Assembly (NCBI GenBank): GCA_900541415.1
Contig: UQJP01000014.1
Location: 1-64,000, forward strand
Direction: 5' to 3'
Source of the DNA: an uncultured Odoribacter sp.
Lineage (GTDB): Bacteria > Bacteroidota > Bacteroidia > Bacteroidales > Marinifilaceae
DNA: 64,000 nt
Shown here: positions 8,657-17,663 of the stretch, one piece after another
Layout: each line of letters begins with the position of its first letter
Numbering within the stretch: the stretch's first letter is position 1
Program-made: the position numbers and the translations under genes
Notes under the pieces: model-generated
What the model saw: only the letters and a program-made list of their open reading frames with translations
What the model was told of the DNA's origin: nothing
Database searches by the model: none

Positions 8657-9610
8657 ATGAAAGAATTGACAATCATCATGCCGTTCAGGAACGAACGGGA
8701 GCAGGTGTTTAAGACGTGCGAATCGTTTAATCGGCATTGCAACCCGGACTTATTCGATATACTGTGTATCGACGATTGTTCGGAATCCGGTTATGATTAT
8801 GCGGAAGTGGAAAAGTTCGGAAATGTCACTTTGCTGGGAAATGAACAGCGGCTGGGAGTGGCAGGTTCGAGGGACAAAGGCGTAAAATGGTGTGAAACGA
8901 AATATGTTTTGTTGGTGGACGCACACATGCGGGTGTTTACCGATGTGATTACCCCGCTATTGGAAAAATTACGGGCTTATCCCGGCACATTGCTTTGCTG
9001 CCAGTCGAAAATTATTCGTTATGCCAAAGAAAAGAACGGCTACGAGGTGGAAAGATGTCCCAAAACACGGGGGGTGAAACTGAATGGCAAGAGGTTGGAC
9101 CTGTCTTTTTTGGATTACCATTGGGAGGTACTGAAAAGTTCAGACCTATTGTCGGATGTCCTCCCGATTCAATGTTGCATGGGGGCTTGCTATGCGATGG
9201 AACGCGATCATTACCTGCATTTGCATGGGTTGAACGGCTTGCAGCAATGGGGCATGGACGAACAATTTCTGTCGGCTAAAATGTGGATGTCCGGGGGGAA
9301 GGTGCTTTTGCTGAAGAATATCGAGATTGCCCATATATACCGGGAAGGCACGCCTGTTCCTTACCAGTCGTTCGGAGGGAGTAAACTGCTGAATCAATTG
9401 ATTGTGGTTTATCTGCTGGCGGATGAGGGAATGTTTTTGCAATTCAGGGAAAGCGTCCGGCATTCTGCCGCATACCGGATTGCTAAGGATACCCTGGATA
9501 TTTTCGATGAACTGCTGCCGGATCTCCGCCGGGAAAGGAATTACTTGCAGTTGCTGATGAAACGGCCGTTTACTTACTTTCTAAATTTAGCGGAAAATGG
9601 AAGAATTTAA
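8657..9610 (+). CDS. GT2-type glycosyltransferase resembling polypeptide GalNAc-transferases
   Basis: 317 residues. The N-terminus LTIIMPFRNEREQVFKTCES and the strand FDILCIDDCS are the GT-A nucleotide-sugar fold. The metal motif is DAH (VLLVDAHMRV, about residues 86-95) instead of the usual DxD, as in polypeptide GalNAc-transferases (DxH). Later MGACYAMERD and GMDEQFLSAKMWMSGGKVLL (about 195-215) match the Gal/GalNAc-transferase segment, followed by IAHIYREGTPVPY. No membrane anchor. Lying inside the tail operon, between small structural genes and overlapping the next by 14 bases, it may glycosylate a tail protein or a host surface molecule; the substrate cannot be read from the sequence. 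Confidence 0.8.
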   Translation: MKELTIIMPFRNEREQVFKTCESFNRHCNPDLFDILCIDDCSESGYDYAEVEKFGNVTLLGNEQRLGVAGSRDKGVKWCETKYVLLVDAHMRVFTDVITPLLEKLRAYPGTLLCCQSKIIRYAKEKNGYEVERCPKTRGVKLNGKRLDLSFLDYHWEVLKSSDLLSDVLPIQCCMGACYAMERDHYLHLHGLNGLQQWGMDEQFLSAKMWMSGGKVLLLKNIEIAHIYREGTPVPYQSFGGSKLLNQLIVVYLLADEGMFLQFRESVRHSAAYRIAKDTLDIFDELLPDLRRERNYLQLLMKRPFTYFLNLAENGRI

Positions 9611-10064
9611 AATCGGTTATGTGCCGAATCTGTCACAACGGATACAGGAATATACGGAAAGGCAGGCCACACTCTTGGCAGCCGGGCAGCCGGGAATGGA
9701 TATTTTGCCGTTTTCATTGGGTATGGATGTCAATTCCGTTTTTTTTACGGCCCGCTTACAGTCTCATAGCTGGTTTCGGATGGAGTTCGGATTTATAGAT
9801 GAAGTGACATTCTCAAACGGAGCCCGTTATCGGTACATTGGCTTGCATGTGCCTGAATTATACAGCTATTATAGTGGTAACTATTCCGCGGTTTATAGCC
9901 ATGCATCGTTTTATCCTGTGATTCAGGATGCCAATTTTTACCTCGATGCCCTGGCGAATCTCCCCAAATACGATAATAGTCTTGTTTTTGTTCCCCTCTA
10001 CACCCCGGCTGATTCTGCCCGGCAACTGGATTTAGACTATGGGTATGATCCGATAGAGATTTAA
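9597..10064 (+). CDS. Last gene of the tail operon, unknown
   Basis: 155 residues, starting 14 bases inside the glycosyltransferase gene, so translation is coupled. It has an amphipathic start (VPNLSQRIQEYTERQATLLA) and a Tyr-rich middle (LYSYYSGNYSAVYSHASFYP). No family is recognised. The overlap suggests a partner of the glycosyltransferase, for example a substrate or a co-assembled virion protein. It is followed by a strong bidirectional terminator, which marks the operon end. No holin, endolysin or integrase follows. Confidence 0.6.
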   Translation: MEEFKIGYVPNLSQRIQEYTERQATLLAAGQPGMDILPFSLGMDVNSVFFTARLQSHSWFRMEFGFIDEVTFSNGARYRYIGLHVPELYSYYSGNYSAVYSHASFYPVIQDANFYLDALANLPKYDNSLVFVPLYTPADSARQLDLDYGYDPIEI

Positions 10065-10180
10065 AATTTTAGTGTTTAATTTTTTTATTTGAAATGTGAT
10101 GGAAAATGGAATGATGAAAGGGGAACGAAACATCTGAAACTGTCCGGTAATCCTTTGGCCTGATCTTTTGTAAATAAAAA

Positions 10181-10210
10181 AACAGGAAAACCCTATTCGG
10201 TTTTCCTGTT
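10181..10210. terminator. Bidirectional terminator between tail operon and LruC gene
   Basis: A perfect 12-bp stem (AACAGGAAAACC / GGTTTTCCTGTT) with a 6-base loop has A-rich sequence on the left and T-rich sequence on the right, so it can stop transcription from both converging genes. It lies 117 bases after the stop of the last tail gene and 18 bases from the stop of the leftward LruC gene. Confidence 0.85.
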
Positions 10211-10227
10211 TTCGTTTTATCTGTTAA

Positions 10228-12306
10228 TTATTTCTTCGGTTTCAGAAACCAGTCCCTGTCTTCTTGTCCGCCTGTTTTAATCCAGTTCAGGAAAGTCGGG
10301 TAATAAATGGAGATATTCTGACTTTCTTCCGGAATCACAAAACAATCCATTTCCGCATTGTTTGTGAAAGCAATATCTATGGCAAAAGGCATCTGGATAC
10401 CGCTTTTGTTATAGGTAATGTAATATTTATTCGCGGAAGGAACCGAACAGTCGTGGGCAGAACCGAGCAGTTCCGGATTAGCATAAGAGGTGGGGGTGAA
10501 GTTCGATAAGTGCACTTCGCGCCCCGGATCTCCTGCCACAGCGATAAACGGATTGTAGGGAGCCGGAATATAATTGGCCTTGTCGATACGTTGTCCGTAG
10601 GTTGTTTTTACGGAGTAGGTCATTTTTTGATCGTTATTGGCATAATCCAGCACTCTGTTTGCCAGCCGGACGATGCTGTTCGCTTTGTCGATAACGGGTT
10701 GTTCGCCGGAAGTGGTTATGGTAACCTCTGCCTTGCCTGTCGCAAGGTTTTTATTTTCATAGGCAAAATTGTTATTATAGGTAGCTCCTGCTCCTAAAAT
10801 AGTGAAATCGTCCGTTGTTTCTACCACTTCGTTTTTCTTGTTATAACCGACGGTTGAAATGTATTTCACCACCACGTCGTTCATGTCGAAATCTCCCTGA
10901 TAAGGCCATTGGTCTTCAAAAGTCAGGATTCCCCGGTTTGTCACCGTCATGGCCACTTTGTCGTCGTCCGGGTTTTCAGGGTCTACATCCGGAATTCCCG
11001 GAGTGATGGCATCGCTCGGCGATGAAGCAACGTGGAAAATCAGGTCTTTGAAATCCGATTTTGCAATATCGATACCATTACCGCCGTCTTCAAAAGAAGT
11101 GATTACAAAATCTTTATGGCGGAATACGGCCGTATAGGGAATACCTCCGTTAAGCTCCTTGCTGGAATAGCGGGCTCCTTTGCCTACGGAAACAGCGCCT
11201 CCGCCCATGCCCAGCATACCTCTGACATTGAAACCGTCGGCGTAAAGAATCCAGCCGATAGAGGTACCTGCGGGGAATACTGTTCCTTTGTCGTCTCCGT
11301 TTTTATCGAAATAATGCAACCGGATTCCTTCTCCTCTCAGCAAAGCCCCGTAATCCATTTCCACTGTTCCGGGATAGTAAGCCATGCGGCTTTTAATCTC
11401 TTTGGCACTTGGGAAAGCAATGGTTTGTACTTTAATATCGGCGGCTCTTTGGGGAGGATTGTTCGTTTCGTAGCAATAGTAAGCCAATGTATTCATATAT
11501 AAACATTGGTCTTCAATGAAATAAAGGTCGATTTCAGCATCTTTGCTTACGTGAATATCTCCGTTTTTAAGGACTTCTTCGCTCACCAGTCCCATACCGT
11601 CGCCCGGTAGAACGGCATCGATCGTGTTTTCAATCGTCGAAGGTAAAACCAAAGCCGGCTCTCCTACACCGGGGAAACTGGCCTGGCTGACATATTTCAG
11701 GTAATCGGGGCGTCCCCACAATTTGGCTTGATCTTTCCATATTCCGGCGTTGGGCACATAAGAATAACCACCATCGGAAAATGACCAGCTACCCAGCACA
11801 CGGGTTTCTATGTTATTGAAATTGACATCTGAAACATTCCCGATCGTCCGGGTAGCTATGCCGCTTTTGCTTTGTGTGGCGGTTGAGCGGGCGGGCACTT
11901 TAGCTGCCTGCAAAATCCCGTTGCTTACTTCCGCTTCCATCACTTTAGGCACGCCTACGCTGGGGGTATAAATATATACTTTCTTTATAGCCGATTGCAT
12001 GTATAGTGGTTTGCTGTACAGCCCGTTTTCATCCGTATAGCCTTTATCGATCGCTTCCAGTCCTTCCTTTTTCTTGCCTTCTTCGTTGATAGGTGATTCG
12101 GTGTATACTTCAAAATAAATACTATGTCCTTCCGTGACATCGTATTGTACGTTTAATGTATAAGATGATTTTGTCGAGAAGTCGAAAACCGATCGGTTTT
12201 TATCCTGATCCGGATTATAGACATCCTTTTTCAAACAACCTGATAACAGGCCCACCATAAGGAAGCAAATCAACAGCTTTCCCGATGGATTCTTTGTTGT
12301 TTTCAT
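10228..12306 (-). CDS. LruC-domain lipoprotein (DUF4842-type C-terminus)
   Basis: 692 residues. Lipoprotein signal peptide LLICFLMVGLLSGCLKKD puts the mature N-terminal Cys at about residue 24. The middle is beta-rich. From about residue 458 the hallmark GILTFEDQWPYQGDFDMNDV appears, the Asp-rich calcium-loop-like motif of LruC-domain proteins, followed by the long conserved C-terminal domain ending DWFLKP. Such proteins are surface or outer-membrane lipoproteins of Bacteroidetes with no established biochemical role. It is transcribed toward the tail operon and is separated from the fimbrial operon by two genes on the other strand, so it probably has its own promoter. Confidence 0.85.
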   Translation of the reverse strand: MKTTKNPSGKLLICFLMVGLLSGCLKKDVYNPDQDKNRSVFDFSTKSSYTLNVQYDVTEGHSIYFEVYTESPINEEGKKKEGLEAIDKGYTDENGLYSKPLYMQSAIKKVYIYTPSVGVPKVMEAEVSNGILQAAKVPARSTATQSKSGIATRTIGNVSDVNFNNIETRVLGSWSFSDGGYSYVPNAGIWKDQAKLWGRPDYLKYVSQASFPGVGEPALVLPSTIENTIDAVLPGDGMGLVSEEVLKNGDIHVSKDAEIDLYFIEDQCLYMNTLAYYCYETNNPPQRAADIKVQTIAFPSAKEIKSRMAYYPGTVEMDYGALLRGEGIRLHYFDKNGDDKGTVFPAGTSIGWILYADGFNVRGMLGMGGGAVSVGKGARYSSKELNGGIPYTAVFRHKDFVITSFEDGGNGIDIAKSDFKDLIFHVASSPSDAITPGIPDVDPENPDDDKVAMTVTNRGILTFEDQWPYQGDFDMNDVVVKYISTVGYNKKNEVVETTDDFTILGAGATYNNNFAYENKNLATGKAEVTITTSGEQPVIDKANSIVRLANRVLDYANNDQKMTYSVKTTYGQRIDKANYIPAPYNPFIAVAGDPGREVHLSNFTPTSYANPELLGSAHDCSVPSANKYYITYNKSGIQMPFAIDIAFTNNAEMDCFVIPEESQNISIYYPTFLNWIKTGGQEDRDWFLKPKK

Positions 12307-12820
12307 ATTCGATTCTTTTAAATAATTTACTGATTTTTAGTAGGTTGTGGGTGGATGGAATATAGCGGTTTTCCAATACGCATTTACATACATTTGCACT
12401 CTACTTCAGCGTCAAATGTATTCCGTATTCGGAATATCGCAGTTATATAAAACCTACCTTTTTTTATATAATTTATCTTATGATAATTTTTTATTTTCTA
12501 CTTATGTCCGGCTAAAAGGTGTTTTTGTATAAAATGTTAATTGATAATAGGTTATGTGTGCCAGGGGGAGGAGGCTGGTTTGTTTATAAAGTATAAATAA
12601 ACGGAGGGAATACCCGGTTGTGAGTTTGTTTTCCTATATTTACACAACAGAAACCGGAATCCGGCGAACCGATAAGACAGTCCGGTTGTAAAAATAGCTT
12701 TTTAACAACTGTCCGGTTACAGATACCCGTTTTTCAGTTTCGGGTAAGGCGGGGACATCTGTCTTTGCCTGTATGTATCGTTGGGGGATTACAGGAGATT
12801 AAGAAATAAGATCAAGCAAC
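12307..12820. other. Divergent intergenic region between LruC and HAD genes
   Basis: 514 bases without a credible gene. TACATTTG (12389-12396) and CAAATGTA (12413-12420) form an 8-bp inverted repeat in which each arm is a Bacteroidetes -7 box, one on each strand; the leftward one is suitably placed for the LruC gene. ATTCCG/CGGAAT follows at about 12421-12436 as a small palindrome. A second dyad, GTTGTAAAAA (12685-12694) with TTTTTAACAAC (12699-12709), sits in the leader of the HAD gene. No -33 TTTG at consensus distance was found for any of these. Confidence 0.4.
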
Positions 12821-13597
12821 ATGATAAAAGCAGTATTTTTAGACATCGACGGCACTTTAGTGAGTTTCAACACCCACCGCGTTCCGCCCTCTGCGGTGGA
12901 GGCTGTGCGGGAACTACGGGCGAAAGGAATCAAAGTATTCATTGCCAGTGGCCGCCACATGCAGTTTATAAACAATTTGGGGGATATGGAATTCGACGGC
13001 TATATCACTCTGAACGGCAGCTATTGCTATGCCGGGCGCGACAAGGTGATCTATAAACGGGGGATATTGGATGAGGATATTCGCGGTTTGGTGCATTTTT
13101 TGAAAACCGAGGAAGAGTTTCCCTGTATTTTCGTTCGGGAACACGACGCATTCCTGAATATGGATTCTAAAGAAGTCGAAAAACTATTGAAAATGATCGA
13201 TTTAAACATGCCTCCTGTGAAAGGGACGGACGAAGCCCTGCGTGGAGAAATATTTCAGTTGCTGGCCTTTTTCACCCCGGAGCAGGAAAAACGGGTTATG
13301 GCCGTGCTGAAAGACTGCGAGGCTACCCGCTGGACATCGCTTTTTGCCGACGTGATCCCTTCCGGGGGAAGCAAGCGGGTGGGAATGGAAAAAATGCTGG
13401 ACTATTTCGGCCTTGCCCGGGAAGAAACCATGGCATTCGGCGACGGTGGCAACGATATTCCCATGTTGGAGTATGCCGGAATCGGCGTGGCTATGGGAAA
13501 CGCTGCCGAAACGGTAGCCCGGTCGGCTGACTTCGTTACCCGCAGCGTGGACGACGATGGGGTGGCCTATGGCCTGAAACATTTCGGATTGCTATAA
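12821..13597 (+). CDS. HAD-superfamily phosphatase, Cof type (subfamily IIB)
   Basis: 258 residues. Motif I is FLDIDGTL at residues 6-13 with both nucleophile and acid/base Asp. Motif II is ASGRH near residue 43, the conserved Lys lies around residue 186, and motif IV is GDGGNDIPML near residues 208-217, followed by GIGVAMGNAAETV as in Cof-type sugar- or nucleotide-phosphatases. The cap between motifs II and III is the alpha/beta type IIB. Cytosolic. The likely substrates are small phosphorylated metabolites; the exact one cannot be read. It runs in the same direction as the ArsC-like gene 115 bases downstream. Confidence 0.9.
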   Translation: MIKAVFLDIDGTLVSFNTHRVPPSAVEAVRELRAKGIKVFIASGRHMQFINNLGDMEFDGYITLNGSYCYAGRDKVIYKRGILDEDIRGLVHFLKTEEEFPCIFVREHDAFLNMDSKEVEKLLKMIDLNMPPVKGTDEALRGEIFQLLAFFTPEQEKRVMAVLKDCEATRWTSLFADVIPSGGSKRVGMEKMLDYFGLAREETMAFGDGGNDIPMLEYAGIGVAMGNAAETVARSADFVTRSVDDDGVAYGLKHFGLL

Positions 13598-13712
13598 GCC
13601 GTTAGCGATTGGACAAGCAAAAAAGCGGATGGCTGGGAGGTTGTCAAGAAATGGCCGGAAGGGGAAACGGTTTCCATCCGTTGACGGGAGATAAAACTTT
13701 AATCACAACAAC

Positions 13713-14069
13713 ATGAAATATTTATTTTTGGAATATCCGGCATGCAGCACTTGCCGGAAAGCCCGGAGATGGCTCGACGAACACGGCGTGGAATATACCG
13801 CCCGTCCTATTGTGGAACAGCGTCCCTCGGAGGGTGAACTCCGGGAATGGGTGAAACGAAGCGGTTTGCCGTTGAAAAACTTTTTCAATACCAGCGGATT
13901 GGTTTATAAAGCCCTGCAACTCAAAGACCGCCTGCCGGAGATGAATGAAGCGGAGCGTATCACCCTGTTGGCATCCGATGGAAAATTAGTGAAACGTCCC
14001 CTGCTGGTGGGGGAAAATCAGGTAATCGTAGGTTTTCAGCCCGAAGCCTGGGAAAAACTGCTGGGGTGA
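13713..14069 (+). CDS. ArsC/Spx/MgsR-family thioredoxin-fold protein
   Basis: 118 residues, the usual length for the family. The N-terminal motif PACSTCRKARRWLDEHG carries a CxxC pair (C-S-T-C, residues about 10-13), then PIVEQRPSEGELREWV and LVKRPLLVGENQVIVGF with the conserved cis-Pro region. This is the ArsC-like fold shared by arsenate reductases, Spx and YffB-type proteins. A free-standing copy without ars genes nearby is more likely a redox protein than a detoxifying arsenate reductase. The pair of Cys separated by two residues is closer to Spx/YffB than to single-Cys ArsC. Confidence 0.85.
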   Translation: MKYLFLEYPACSTCRKARRWLDEHGVEYTARPIVEQRPSEGELREWVKRSGLPLKNFFNTSGLVYKALQLKDRLPEMNEAERITLLASDGKLVKRPLLVGENQVIVGFQPEAWEKLLG

Positions 14070-14250
14070 AAAAGTAAAGAACCCTTTTTCGCAATGCCCG
14101 GTCTTTTCCGATCCGCTTTCTCGTGCTGTTTTCGGGTGGTGTTACCCGGTTTTCACAGGCGGGTAGGGGGAGGGATTCCTTGCTGTTTAATTCTCCCTGG
14201 AAGATTGTAATACTTCTTTTGCGGGAGCAACAGCAAAGAATCCATATAAA

Positions 14251-14270
14251 ATCCCGTATGTTTTCGGGAT
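14251..14270 (-). terminator. Terminator-like hairpin after the fimbrial operon
   Basis: ATCCCG and CGGGAT form a 6-bp stem with an 8-base loop, followed on the minus strand by TTTTATAT. It lies 6 bases after the stop of the tip gene, the last gene of the leftward fimbrial operon. The stem is short, so efficiency is uncertain. Confidence 0.4.
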
Positions 14271-14276
14271 ATATCC

Positions 14277-16667
14277 CTACGGTTTTACAGAAATCAGCCT
14301 GAAACGGAATTTATCGGTACGTGGCCGCACCAAATCTATCGGATACGAGTCTTCCTGTTTGAGGGTGTGTAAATTGCGTCCAAACTGATAGGTATAGGCA
14401 TTGGTCGCGCCGTCGTCGATCCCGCCTTCGAGCGTACTGGCATTCGAAGTCCAGTAAGGCAAATAGCTCACAATCGGATGATCGGGATCGAGTTTTCCTG
14501 CAATACTGGCTTTTTCTATAATCTGCCAGCCCACAATCGATGGAAGCGTCCAGTATTTATCGGTCCACTCTGGTTGATGTGTATAATCGGGAAAAGAAGG
14601 ATGCTCGATCATATCCACAATATTTTGATTTTGATTCGGGATGTCAGTTGGTAAATTCCAGAAAGACATCGAGTAAACCATAGCGCTTCCGCCATTCATC
14701 TTGCCCCAGGGCAGGTATTTTTCGGCGGCTGTCCGATGGTTTCTTCCCGGATGGCTGTCCGGGTTCGGATCGATCAGGTGATAGGCATTGTGAAAACCGT
14801 CATTGCTGTTATGGTCTAATACCTCCCCGTTGAATCCCCAGGGCATGGCCTCCCGGTCCACGCGGTCTATCCAAAGAGTCACCGATTGTTTATTGAATAC
14901 GCTTTGGATAAATTCCACGATCTCCGGGTCGTCCGTGGGAGTGGTGTATTCGATGGGAAAATACTGGGTGATGGTTAGTTCTTGTGTCGATAGCACCTGG
15001 CCGGAAGTCGACTTCGCTGTCAGGGTAATGGTCTGTGTGCGTGAATGCGTTTCAGGATCCCAGGTTCCTGTCTTTTCATCTATCGCCGGCATGGCGTAAA
15101 TCCAGATTTGACCATTGACCAGAGTTGCTTTGACTTCCCCTTGGGCTACGCTCGACCACATTCCCCCCTGGCTATTATTGTAAATAGAAAGGAATATATT
15201 GTTCGTGCTGCCTGTAATCGTATAAACGACATCGTCTGCAACCTGAATATCGATCGGGAAATATTCGCCTGAACCGCCCAGCACAACATCCTCCGTTTCA
15301 AACGAAGCCTTACCTAATTCGCTTTCAATGCGCCAGGTGGCTTCCCCGTTATCCGGAACCAATTCTCCGTTGGAATCTACCTGCCCGCCTTCCGTAATGG
15401 CATAGCCGTTCAGCGTCAGGGTGACTTTATAATATTTATTCCGGTATACATCGAAACTTTCCGTTTCATCCTCTCCCAGAAAAAGGCGAAAACGAACTGT
15501 CCCGGAATAGAGGGAAGCCGACATCTCGTCGTTCATACGCAGGTAATAGGCTTCGATTTCGAGGTAGGAACAAGTGGCTGTCGAGGGATCGGCGTGCAAT
15601 TGTTCGGGAGTAATCGTCGATGGGCAAACGGCGGGCCGTTTCATTTTCTCGTTTGCTCCCGGAGCTCCGAAACCCTGACCGTGAATATTTTCAAACATGA
15701 AAAGCGGTGCGACATTCGGGTTGCTGTAATCAATCCCCTCCTGGCTGCCGGAAGCGGAGGTGTAATGCTCGCCCGCTTCATGCGCTGCCGCTGTTCCCCA
15801 GGGAGTGAATCCGTCTGCTGTGAGGGGTGTTGCCGTTCCTACAATCGTCGGCCAGTTTAATTCGCCTCGTCCGCCTTTGCTTTCGCCGCTTTCTACAATT
15901 TCGATACTGTTATCCCGGTAAGGATTATTTTCCCGGTCGAGGTAGCATTGGCGCGGCACCCGGTGCAGGCTGATCCTGCGTGGAGTAATGGCTACGTTTT
16001 TGGCCAGTCCCGAACCGTCGATAGCTACCGTAATCATGGCAACGGTACGTGCCAATGGTGCGTCGAGGGTGATGCCCGAAGTTCCGTCTTCGTGCGTATG
16101 CCCTTTCCCGTTATTGACGGCCTGGGCAAACATCATACAGCCGTTCGGCACTCCCGGCATATCGGATGACTGTTGTTTCAGGGAACGCAGGTTGCCTATG
16201 GTGTTGGGGCTTAGAAGCGATTGACCGTTCGGGCCGATGAGTTTTTCGCTGTAATTGGCCACTAAAAAAATATCTTTCTTGTCCAGGTTATTTTGCAGAA
16301 CGTAATCTGCCGCAAAATGTATATCGATTGAACCTTCTTTTTCCTCGATACCCGGATTGCCGGATGAACCTCCGGTGCCGGTTTCGTAATAGAAAATTTG
16401 CTCGATTTCGGCATCATCCGGATTCTGCGCGTTTTTTTCCGCAATCACGATATGCAGGTTTTGAATCCGGTCGAAATCGGTAGCCCCGGCACGGGTTCCC
16501 GGTGTTGAAACAACGGGATCGGGCAATACGACGTGTACTGTCATCGACCGATCTTCCGGTTCGGCAATCAGGCGGGCATCGTCTTTCTGGCAGGCAATAA
16601 GCATGAATATTGCCAAAAAAGACATCGGATAGAGAATCCTGTTATTTAGGAAATGATGCAACTTCAT
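14277..16667 (-). CDS. Fimbrial tip-type lipoprotein with DUF4906 domain
   Basis: 796 residues. Signal peptide ending LAIFMLIACQKDD gives a lipoprotein with Cys at about residue 26. The following segment (SMTVHVVLPDP, then TRAGATDFDRIQNLHIVIAE) resembles the N-terminal domain of Mfa-type accessory fimbrillins. Around residues 350-430 TCSYLEIEAYY, then VRFRLFLGED and FDVYRNKYYKVTLTLNGY are typical of DUF4906. The C-terminal 250 residues are Trp- and His-rich and may be the exposed adhesive part. It is the distal gene of the operon, 11 bases after the FimB/Mfa2-like gene, matching the placing of tip subunits in Porphyromonas-type fimbriae. Ligand unknown. Confidence 0.8.
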   Translation of the reverse strand: MKLHHFLNNRILYPMSFLAIFMLIACQKDDARLIAEPEDRSMTVHVVLPDPVVSTPGTRAGATDFDRIQNLHIVIAEKNAQNPDDAEIEQIFYYETGTGGSSGNPGIEEKEGSIDIHFAADYVLQNNLDKKDIFLVANYSEKLIGPNGQSLLSPNTIGNLRSLKQQSSDMPGVPNGCMMFAQAVNNGKGHTHEDGTSGITLDAPLARTVAMITVAIDGSGLAKNVAITPRRISLHRVPRQCYLDRENNPYRDNSIEIVESGESKGGRGELNWPTIVGTATPLTADGFTPWGTAAAHEAGEHYTSASGSQEGIDYSNPNVAPLFMFENIHGQGFGAPGANEKMKRPAVCPSTITPEQLHADPSTATCSYLEIEAYYLRMNDEMSASLYSGTVRFRLFLGEDETESFDVYRNKYYKVTLTLNGYAITEGGQVDSNGELVPDNGEATWRIESELGKASFETEDVVLGGSGEYFPIDIQVADDVVYTITGSTNNIFLSIYNNSQGGMWSSVAQGEVKATLVNGQIWIYAMPAIDEKTGTWDPETHSRTQTITLTAKSTSGQVLSTQELTITQYFPIEYTTPTDDPEIVEFIQSVFNKQSVTLWIDRVDREAMPWGFNGEVLDHNSNDGFHNAYHLIDPNPDSHPGRNHRTAAEKYLPWGKMNGGSAMVYSMSFWNLPTDIPNQNQNIVDMIEHPSFPDYTHQPEWTDKYWTLPSIVGWQIIEKASIAGKLDPDHPIVSYLPYWTSNASTLEGGIDDGATNAYTYQFGRNLHTLKQEDSYPIDLVRPRTDKFRFRLISVKP

Positions 16668-16678
16668 GGTCTGCTATT

Positions 16679-17560
16679 TTAGAATTCCGGCTGGATGATT
16701 TGACCGGCCCATTCGGGAACGGACACCGTCACCCCTATACTTTTAAATTCAATCAAAATAGGAAGTAACACTTCCTGTTTGGAAAGGTCGATCCGGGCAT
16801 TGGCGATAAATTGCCGCACATCCACCGTATGAATTATATTGCCGTCCCCGTCCACAACTTCGAGCGTAACGGGATCTGTGGCTGAAAATCGGGGTACGTT
16901 GATTCGTGAAATAAGCGTGGTGTGCCCTGCCCCGGAAATTTTACATTCCGGACGGTAACAACAGGCTTCTCCGCAGGGGGAATTGGTGAAATTGATATGC
17001 TGGTAAGGTTGTTTCAGGTTTAAAGAGGTTTCCCCGGCATCTACCCCTCTCACTTCTACATACAGGTCATAGTGCGACGCGGCGAACCGGGCTGTGTCTG
17101 CCGTTGTCCCTGTTGGGGGAATTTCAACATCGGTAATCGCCATATAAAGCGAATCGTTCCCGGTGATTTCTCCTCCGTTAAAAGCGCAGGGATGCCCCAG
17201 CAACACGGATTCCAGATGGCAAACCTGATCTTCGGTCAATCCGGCGACCACTGTTTTGTCGCAATAATTGCCAACGCTCACAATCCGGTATTTTCCGGCG
17301 GGTAGATCGAGGGTTGCAGCCGGAGAAACGGCAAGCGCATCCGGAGTGATGGTTTCGTTGTGGATAAAACGGTTATCCGCATCGAAAACATACAAATGCA
17401 CATTCTGGATCTTCTGCTGGAATATTTCTTCCTGACCATCGCCTTTGTAACTGAACAGCAGGCGGAAACTGCTGTGGCAAGCCGATAAATCTTCTTTCAG
17501 GCAACCGGTAGCCAGCAAGGCCAGTAGTAACAGTACGATATGCGAGGTCTGAATTTTCAT
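16679..17560 (-). CDS. FimB/Mfa2-family fimbrial anchor lipoprotein
   Basis: 293 residues from the ATG at 17560. An in-frame start 57 bases upstream exists, but the internal Met directly precedes the signal peptide KIQTSHIVLLLLALLATGC, which settles the choice. After the lipobox Cys comes LKEDLSACHSSFRLLFSYKG and QNVHLYVFDADNRFI, the opening of the FimB/Mfa2 family. Paired Cys residues later (CGEACCYRPEC) may form disulphides. Family members cap or anchor the fimbrial shaft in the outer membrane and set its length. It follows the fimbrillin gene after a 103-base gap that holds a 12-bp stem-loop, and precedes the tip gene by 11 bases. Confidence 0.85.
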   Translation of the reverse strand: MKIQTSHIVLLLLALLATGCLKEDLSACHSSFRLLFSYKGDGQEEIFQQKIQNVHLYVFDADNRFIHNETITPDALAVSPAATLDLPAGKYRIVSVGNYCDKTVVAGLTEDQVCHLESVLLGHPCAFNGGEITGNDSLYMAITDVEIPPTGTTADTARFAASHYDLYVEVRGVDAGETSLNLKQPYQHINFTNSPCGEACCYRPECKISGAGHTTLISRINVPRFSATDPVTLEVVDGDGNIIHTVDVRQFIANARIDLSKQEVLLPILIEFKSIGVTVSVPEWAGQIIQPEF

Positions 17561-17585
17561 CTTACGTGCTTTACAGTTTAAATTG

Positions 17586-17630
17586 CCGGGAGAAGGGAAG
17601 GGGCACAAGCGGCGCAAACCCTTCTCCCGG
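17586..17630 (-). promoter_or_regulatory. Stem-loop between major fimbrillin and accessory fimbrial genes
   Basis: CCGGGAGAAGGG (17586-17597) and CCCTTCTCCCGG (17619-17630) form a perfect 12-bp stem with a 21-base loop in the gap between the fimbrillin stop and the FimB/Mfa2 start. The minus strand after it reads CAATTTAAAC, without a real T tract, so it is better suited as a partial terminator or mRNA 3' end stabiliser than as a full terminator. It would let the major subunit be made in excess of the anchor and tip. Confidence 0.6.
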
Positions 17631-17663
17631 TGGAAAAATAAATCGGTAGTTTACCGGGAATAT

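Noticed and set aside
12389..12420. Invertible promoter formed by TACATTTG/CAAATGTA
   Set aside because: The 8-bp arms with a 16-base spacer are too short and close for a DNA invertase substrate; each arm is simply a -7 box.
13713..14069. Arsenate-resistance locus
   Set aside because: The ArsC-fold protein has no ars regulator, pump or second ars gene nearby and has a CxxC motif more like Spx/YffB proteins.
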